Shown: positions 59,281-64,000 of the stretch, piece by piece
Numbering within the stretch: the stretch's first letter is position 1
Layout of the letters: the number at the start of each line of letters is the position of its first letter
Assembly: GCF_010119245.1 (NCBI RefSeq)
Contig: NZ_WNKG01000001.1
Location: 558,001 to 622,000, forward strand
DNA length: 64,000 bases
From: Cyclobacterium salsum
GTDB taxonomy: Bacteria > Bacteroidota > Bacteroidia > Cytophagales > Cyclobacteriaceae
Direction: 5' to 3'
The notes under the pieces: model-generated
What the model was told of the DNA's origin: nothing
The model's database searches: none
What the model saw: only the letters and a program-made list of their open reading frames with translations
Made by a program: the position numbers and the translations under genes

Positions 59281-61458
59281 TTACCTTTTCCCGGGATGAT
59301 AGGTCTCTTCAGCCTTTTTTTCTACATCTTCCCGGTAGTAGGATACCTCCTTGAAGCTGCCATCGGCATACATTTGCGCCTGATCGTCAAAATGAGGGGA
59401 TTCCGGATCACTGTTTTGCCCTCCGGCCAGCAGGCTTTTCGCCCGTACCTTTTCTCCAAATTCCACTGCTGCCACAAAGCTGTTTCCGGAGGAGCCGTAG
59501 AGCTTTTTAGTGTTTTCCCGGGCACTGGCACCAAAAGAAGCCAGGGCACCCCAGCGACCCGAGGCCAATCCAATGGGGAGGCTTTCTTTGGAATCATCAT
59601 AGGCCAAATCTATATCCCCACTCAATCGTTGAAAGCGGTTGATCTCTCCCCAGGGCATTTCCCAGGAGCCAAAATCAGCTTCCAACTGCTCCACCGCTGC
59701 GTCAAAGGCCTCCAATACATCCTCCGCTTCATAATTCAATTCGTTCCCTTCCTTTTGGTTAAAAGGTATCAACCGATAAGGACTTCCAATCTGCCTGTTA
59801 AACCACAGGCCATAAAAATGAGCCAGGGACATGGCCACGGAACTTTCTCCAGTCTTATAGTCCCATTGTTTTAGAACTTCTATCGGAGCGGCTAAATCAC
59901 TGTAAGACGCCCCGTTCGCCTCAAATGCCGCCAACAGCTCCGGAATAAGGTAGTCAAAGGCCGGCAGGTAGGGATCGTATCCGAGTGCAATCAAATCGTC
60001 CAGGGAAATCTCACTTGCCTGGGAAAGCAGGTCTACTGCATGGATGCCACGAAAATTCTCGGCATCGGGAGCCATGTAATAGGGATAATCCTCCTGTTTG
60101 GGACTGTAAGGGCCTGCCGCAGTAAAAGGAGTGGAATTGCAATTTTGTATCCATCCGGTTTGGGGATTGTGAATGACTATGCTCTCTGCTACCGTATGCA
60201 AACCCTGCCAGTCGGTTGCCGGATCGCTGCCATCCACCGGTCTTGAAAAATCAAAAGAGGTGTCCCTTTTGGGAATAAAATTCCCGTGAAAATAGGCAAT
60301 ATTGCCTTCAGCATCTGCAAAAACGGTATTGTTGGAAGAATTGGTCCGGATATCCATCATTTCTACAAATGCCTCGTAGTTGTCCAGTTTGGTGCGGGTA
60401 AAGCTTTGGATCAGCGCATTGACCGGATCCCAGTTGATTTTGGTGGCCACCCATTTGTCCTCCAACTGGTGGGTGACCGGACCGTGATGCGTACGGTACA
60501 TGGTGAAGCTTTTTTCCTGCAATCCTTCCGGGGAACTATATGAAAGCGTAACAGGAATTTCCTCCACTGCCCGCCATTCATCTCCATAAGCATACTCATA
60601 GCCATTTTCGGCTTCCCTTACTTCTTCCAAAAACTCATCCATAAAATCCAGGCGGGTAGAGGTATGCATCCACCCGGTCTTTTCATTAAAACCCTGATAA
60701 ACAAAAAACTGGCCCCAAGTAACGGCTCCATAGGCATTCAAGCCCTCCTCACTGGCCACATGGATTTCAGGGCGAAAATAAAAGGAGGTATGGGGATTGA
60801 TCAGCAACAGGGCATTTCCCGATTCGCTCAGTTCTGGCGCAATGGCGATGCCATTGGAACCCTTAGGCTCTTCATAGGGATCAGGATGCAACAGTCCATC
60901 ACCATATCCAGAATAAGCCAGGGCCATTTGATTTTCATAAAAGGCCTGAATCCGTTGGGTAGCGATCCGCTCAATGTCACCCCCAATGGATCCCTCGCTA
61001 AAAAACATGGGAAACCAGGGTTCATAGCGGGTCAAAACCTGCGGCGCTACTTCAGGGTGGGTTTCCAGGTAATAATTGACCCCGTCGGCAAACGCATCGC
61101 ACAGGTCCTGAAGCCATTCAGGCGCCCCTTCATAAGCTGCTTTTGCCTCTGCCTCGGTCATGTATAACCGCGCTCGAAGGTCACTGTACAAGGCCTCCTC
61201 TCCTTCCAGTTCGGCCAGGCGGCCGGTTGCCCAGATATAGTTCCGTTCTACCCTTCTAAAGTCATCTTCACACTGGGCGTAAAGCATTCCAAAAACCGCA
61301 TCCGCATCCGTGGCAGCATAAATATGGGGAATGCCGTAATCATCCCGGATGATGGTCACCCGTTCTGCCCGTTGTTCCAGGTCATTCGATTCGGTATGGA
61401 CTGGAGCCTGGCAAGTCCATAACAACAGGGCCAGCAATGATAATTGTAATTTTTTCAT
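59281..61458 (-). CDS. Penicillin acylase family Ntn-hydrolase (N-acyl amidase)
   Basis: A 725-residue exported precursor. A lipoprotein-like or cleavable signal (LLLWTCQAP) leads into the alpha chain with VTIIRDDYGIPHIYAAT. The autocatalytic Ntn nucleophile is Ser201 in EEPKGSNGIAIAPELS, where the precursor is cut after Gly200 so that serine becomes the new N-terminus. The beta chain has LLINPHTSFYFRP, SSNNTVFADAEGNIAYFHGNFIP and the late SGNSFVAAVEF, matching conserved oxyanion and asparagine positions. The family includes penicillin G acylase, cephalosporin acylase and PvdQ-type acyl-homoserine-lactone acylases. Length fits the PvdQ/cephalosporin branch. The natural substrate cannot be told. 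It is not linked to flanking genes. Confidence 0.9.
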   Translation of the reverse strand: MKKLQLSLLALLLWTCQAPVHTESNDLEQRAERVTIIRDDYGIPHIYAATDADAVFGMLYAQCEDDFRRVERNYIWATGRLAELEGEEALYSDLRARLYMTEAEAKAAYEGAPEWLQDLCDAFADGVNYYLETHPEVAPQVLTRYEPWFPMFFSEGSIGGDIERIATQRIQAFYENQMALAYSGYGDGLLHPDPYEEPKGSNGIAIAPELSESGNALLLINPHTSFYFRPEIHVASEEGLNAYGAVTWGQFFVYQGFNEKTGWMHTSTRLDFMDEFLEEVREAENGYEYAYGDEWRAVEEIPVTLSYSSPEGLQEKSFTMYRTHHGPVTHQLEDKWVATKINWDPVNALIQSFTRTKLDNYEAFVEMMDIRTNSSNNTVFADAEGNIAYFHGNFIPKRDTSFDFSRPVDGSDPATDWQGLHTVAESIVIHNPQTGWIQNCNSTPFTAAGPYSPKQEDYPYYMAPDAENFRGIHAVDLLSQASEISLDDLIALGYDPYLPAFDYLIPELLAAFEANGASYSDLAAPIEVLKQWDYKTGESSVAMSLAHFYGLWFNRQIGSPYRLIPFNQKEGNELNYEAEDVLEAFDAAVEQLEADFGSWEMPWGEINRFQRLSGDIDLAYDDSKESLPIGLASGRWGALASFGASARENTKKLYGSSGNSFVAAVEFGEKVRAKSLLAGGQNSDPESPHFDDQAQMYADGSFKEVSYYREDVEKKAEETYHPGKR

Positions 61459-61863
61459 GGTTGGTGGTTAAACGTTTCTAGTTAGAAGCCAAAAAATGAT
61501 GCCCCCTATGGAATAGCGGCTGATTCCGGACCTCTTTTAATAGCATTCAATAATAGGCAAAAATCCAGTATCCGGCAATAAAATAACCAACACAGAACCA
61601 TTTTTACGCCCAGGGTTTTAAAATAGGACTCCAAAACCTACTTATTTGCCTCAAAAAACAGTGACTATCCAAAAAATCACCTGTTAAACCAATGTTATAT
61701 GGGGACTACTAAATTTTTCGAATGCGTACTTTTTTAACCCATAAGGCCAACAGCAGAGCGAAAGTGGTCTACTGTTGGCTACAGAAATACAGTTGTTTAC
61801 CGATTTGTATGAATCAGCAGTTACGAAATGTATAGGTTCAGCTAAATATCAGGATAGAACCAA
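61459..61863. other. Intergenic region, nothing recognised
   Basis: These 405 bases lie between the starts of the acylase gene and the 3' end of the SSG-repeat lipoprotein gene, both on the minus strand. A 74-codon plus-strand frame (61775-61999) begins here but is mostly antisense to the lipoprotein gene. No clear terminator or promoter match was found. Confidence 0.4.
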
Positions 61864-62847
61864 TCAATTGACTATGGTAATATTACCTGAACTTACTTCT
61901 CCTTTAATGGTATGCGGTGAACCATTCCTGATAATCAGGGTTCCGGATGATTCACTCTCTCCAACTTTTGCCCGTCCGCTTCCAGTATGGATTTCGTAAT
62001 TGAAAGCAGCCAAATTACTGTTGGTTTGTATGGAAATATTTCCAGAGGACGCTTTAAAGGAAGTATGTTCGCTTAACCCAACGTTGCTACCTGTCACTTC
62101 CCCGGAACTCACGCTTACCCTTCCCAAAGCCTGCACCTGATCCATGGTGATTTTTCCGGAACTCAACTTCACATTCAATAAACCGTTGATAGCCCTGAAT
62201 GCCATATTTCCGCTGGATGTTTCTGCATCCAGGTCTCCCTCAATTTGTTCCAGATTCAGTTTCCCGGATGAAACGGATGCTATCGTGTTTCCTTCGATGT
62301 TTTCACCTACAACCTCACCTGAGCTTGCTGTAAGGTATACTTCCAGAGCGTCAAGATTTTTGGCGCTAACCCGGCCCGAATTCACTTCCAAATCAATTCT
62401 ATCTCCCTCAACATTTTCGGCATGGACCGTGCCGGAACCTGCATGCATCTGTAAGGACATATGGGTCGGACCCGTGAGCCTGATGTGTCCCTCGGACCGG
62501 CCCATTCTCAGGCCATTGTGATCCAGGTTGACAATGAGTTTTTCACCTACCACCCGGTAGGCGATCGTCCCCCCATCCACATTGGACCGAAGTAAGGCAT
62601 CCAGGGATACTTCCTCCAAATCAGGAGATCCGAGGTACTCCGCAGGAAGAAAGCCAGCATCCACTTCAATAGAACTGATGCCCACAAAGCTTTCCTCGAT
62701 ATCCGCCACGGTTTCCAACTGTGGATCCAGGCAAGAGGTAAAAATCAGCAGGCTGAGTACCAGGGATGCACTTACATTTAATTTTTTCTTGGAAGGAAAA
62801 CTAAAGTTCCAATTCTTCTTTTCCCGTTTACCTTGTATTGTTTTCAT
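61864..62847 (-). CDS. Lipoprotein with SSG-type beta-helical repeats (DUF4097/GIN-like)
   Basis: The ATG at 62847 gives 327 residues with a basic N-terminus, a hydrophobic segment and the lipobox FTSC. The mature part consists of about ten short repeats of about 16-20 residues, each centred on SSG or SGR (for example VYLTASSGEVVGENIEG, ASVSSGKLNLEQIEG, VSVSSGEVTGSN). They predict a right-handed beta-helix or propeller as in DUF4097/DUF2807 (GIN) proteins. These are common surface lipoproteins of unknown function in Bacteroidota, sometimes described as putative adhesins. It appears to be a single-gene unit. Confidence 0.82.
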   Translation of the reverse strand: MKTIQGKREKKNWNFSFPSKKKLNVSASLVLSLLIFTSCLDPQLETVADIEESFVGISSIEVDAGFLPAEYLGSPDLEEVSLDALLRSNVDGGTIAYRVVGEKLIVNLDHNGLRMGRSEGHIRLTGPTHMSLQMHAGSGTVHAENVEGDRIDLEVNSGRVSAKNLDALEVYLTASSGEVVGENIEGNTIASVSSGKLNLEQIEGDLDAETSSGNMAFRAINGLLNVKLSSGKITMDQVQALGRVSVSSGEVTGSNVGLSEHTSFKASSGNISIQTNSNLAAFNYEIHTGSGRAKVGESESSGTLIIRNGSPHTIKGEVSSGNITIVN

Positions 62848-63160
62848 TTGGTGATGTTGTAAATTTTTGTTTCTATCAAAAAGATAAATCCAATCTAATG
62901 CCAATTACCAAAATACCCCCAATCGCTGAAATATCAGGGGAAACCTTCGAAACATAGGTCAGAACTGTTCAAAAACGGACAAATTCAACACTTTTTCGGA
63001 CAGCATAAAGGGTACATCAGGGCATCAATGCCGCTTATGTAACGAACAGGGTGTTACTCCAAATTGATTCTAAATTGGATGCTGGCCCTGTCTCATAAAG
63101 TAATTCTTAATATATTTAACCTAAAGTTTCCGATCCTTTCTATAACAAGGCAAACTACCC
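62848..63160. other. Divergent intergenic region, no gene seen
   Basis: These 313 bases lie between the diverging SSG-repeat lipoprotein and ABM-domain genes. They should hold promoters for both, but no exact TAnnTTTG element or operator-like repeat was found. Confidence 0.4.
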
Positions 63161-63475
63161 ATGATCAGTGACAATCCCTCCACTCCTTACTATGCCGTGA
63201 TATTTACCAGTATCAAAGATCCGGAAGCCGGGGAAGATTATGCGCAAATGGCCCGGGAAATGGAAGCATTGGTAAAAAATCAGCCCGGCTATCTCGGTCA
63301 TGAATCCGCAAGAGAGGCCCTGGGAATAACGGTCAGCTACTGGGAAAGTCTGGAGGCCATTGCTGCCTGGAAAAACGAAACCCGACACCTACTCGCCCAA
63401 CAGCTCGGTAAGGAAAAATGGTACCAAAACTACAAAATACGGATATGTAAAGTAGAAAGGGAGTATGGCTTATGA
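63161..63475 (+). CDS. ABM-domain (antibiotic biosynthesis monooxygenase) protein
   Basis: A 104-residue protein of the heme-oxygenase/ABM fold. YYAVIFTSIKD is strand 1, and YAQMAREMEALVKNQPGYLGHESARE is the helix plus strand 2. ITVSYWESLEAIAAWKNETRHLLAQQ is the conserved second half. The SYWESLEAIAAWK motif is typical of the group often annotated as EthD or YqjZ-like. Its biochemical role is unsettled. The amidohydrolase gene starts 43 bases downstream on the same strand. Confidence 0.87.
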   Translation: MISDNPSTPYYAVIFTSIKDPEAGEDYAQMAREMEALVKNQPGYLGHESAREALGITVSYWESLEAIAAWKNETRHLLAQQLGKEKWYQNYKIRICKVEREYGL

Positions 63476-63518
63476 ATCCCCCTTTTAACCATCATCAACC
63501 ACTATTATTGATCCACTT

Positions 63519-64000
63519 ATGACAACCAAACTTTATGCATTCCTTGTATTACCAGCCATCCTTTTGCTGGGCGCTTGTTCCGAATCCCCGGAAACCGCCA
63601 CCCGGGTATTTACCGGCGGCATCCTTTACACGGTAAACGAAGACCAACCCACCGCCGAGGCCATGGCCATACAGGGAAATAAAATCATTTATGTGGGAGA
63701 TCAGGAAGGGGTAAAACCCTATATCGGTTCTGAAACGGAAGTGATTGACCTGGAAGGAAAAACCTTGACACCGGGTTGGATTGAAGGACACGGACATTTT
63801 ATGGGCCTGGGCTACAACGAACTGAACCTGGATTTATCCGCTACCAAAAGCTTTCAGGAAATCGTCGCTATGGTAAAGGAGGCTGCCGATCGGACGCCTG
63901 CGGGCGAGTGGATTACCGGTCGTGGCTGGCACCAAAGCAAATGGACCGAATCGCCGGGAAAACAAATAAATGGCTTCCCCTTACACCAGTCCATAAGCGA
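63519..64000 (+). CDS. Amidohydrolase family lipoprotein (YtcJ-like), N-terminal part
   Basis: The gene runs off the window; 160 codons are visible. A lipoprotein signal (LLLGACSES, Cys19) is followed by FTGGILYTVNEDQPTAEAMAI. The urease/amidohydrolase N-terminal strand LEGKTLTPGWIEGHGHFMGLG carries the HxH metal-binding pair. The later ITGRGWHQSKW is typical of the amidohydrolase-3 (YtcJ) group, metal-dependent hydrolases of unknown natural substrate that act here probably in the periplasm. The start is the ATG at 63519, just before the signal sequence. Confidence 0.88.
   Translation, partial: MTTKLYAFLVLPAILLLGACSESPETATRVFTGGILYTVNEDQPTAEAMAIQGNKIIYVGDQEGVKPYIGSETEVIDLEGKTLTPGWIEGHGHFMGLGYNELNLDLSATKSFQEIVAMVKEAADRTPAGEWITGRGWHQSKWTESPGKQINGFPLHQSIS

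Overview
The window reads as chromosomal DNA from a free-living, probably marine or soil member of the Bacteroidota, most likely a Cytophagia-type organism. The signs are a TonB-dependent receptor with a carboxypeptidase-like N-domain, a giant hybrid two-component regulator, many SPII lipoproteins, an AraR-type Nudix regulator, Bacteroidota-style promoter elements (TAnnTTTG at -7), few Shine-Dalgarno sites, and an arginine cluster built around the Bacteroidota-type N-acyl-ornithine transcarbamylase. No rRNA, tRNA, CRISPR array, prophage or intact insertion sequence was found.

Layout. 1-2623: end of a VOC protein, then a secreted glycerophosphodiesterase and a lipoprotein phosphodiesterase fused to chitobiase-like and PA14 domains. 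2649-7040 (minus): an overlapping three-gene set of a divergent alanine-racemase-fold enzyme, a 664-residue protein of unknown family with a papain-like Cys/His/Asn arrangement, and an ATP-grasp ligase. This is the best candidate here for an undescribed peptide or amino-acid-conjugate pathway. 7577-15866: GNAT-argG-argC-argD-argF'-argB-argE-argH, a complete arginine operon. Val90 of the transcarbamylase points to succinylated rather than acetylated intermediates. 15869-18451: small membrane proteins, an MFS carrier and a DUF3820 protein. 18463-22021: a TonB receptor and a His/Asp-rich DUF4625 lipoprotein with candidate operator sequences, probably metal uptake. 23061-27087: ATP-dependent DNA ligase with its ligase-associated DEXH helicase. 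27160-34018: a soluble sugar dehydrogenase, then choline dehydrogenase, betaine-aldehyde dehydrogenase and a transporter strikingly like animal CHT1, then a nucleoside hydrolase. 34228-38331: an orphan hybrid two-component system. 38704-44951: alcohol dehydrogenase, erythromycin-esterase-like protein, and an acetolactate-synthase-like/aldehyde dehydrogenase pair.

44952-46123 is a degenerate stretch holding REP-like repeats and the severed 5' end of a contractile-tail tube (gp19-like) gene. 46893-52260: a degenerate-Nudix regulator diverges from a heparanase-like GH79, an SDR and an alpha/beta hydrolase, with a 9+9 bp inverted repeat between them. 52535-56594 (minus): tartrate/D-malate dehydrogenase, a small monooxygenase, an enolase-superfamily enzyme and an SMP-30 lactonase, together suggesting sugar-acid catabolism. 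56694-59129: cytochrome bd oxidase. 59281-64000: penicillin-acylase-family hydrolase, an SSG-repeat lipoprotein, a second ABM protein and the start of an amidohydrolase.

All family assignments come from reading motifs and remembered family sequences; no database search was run.
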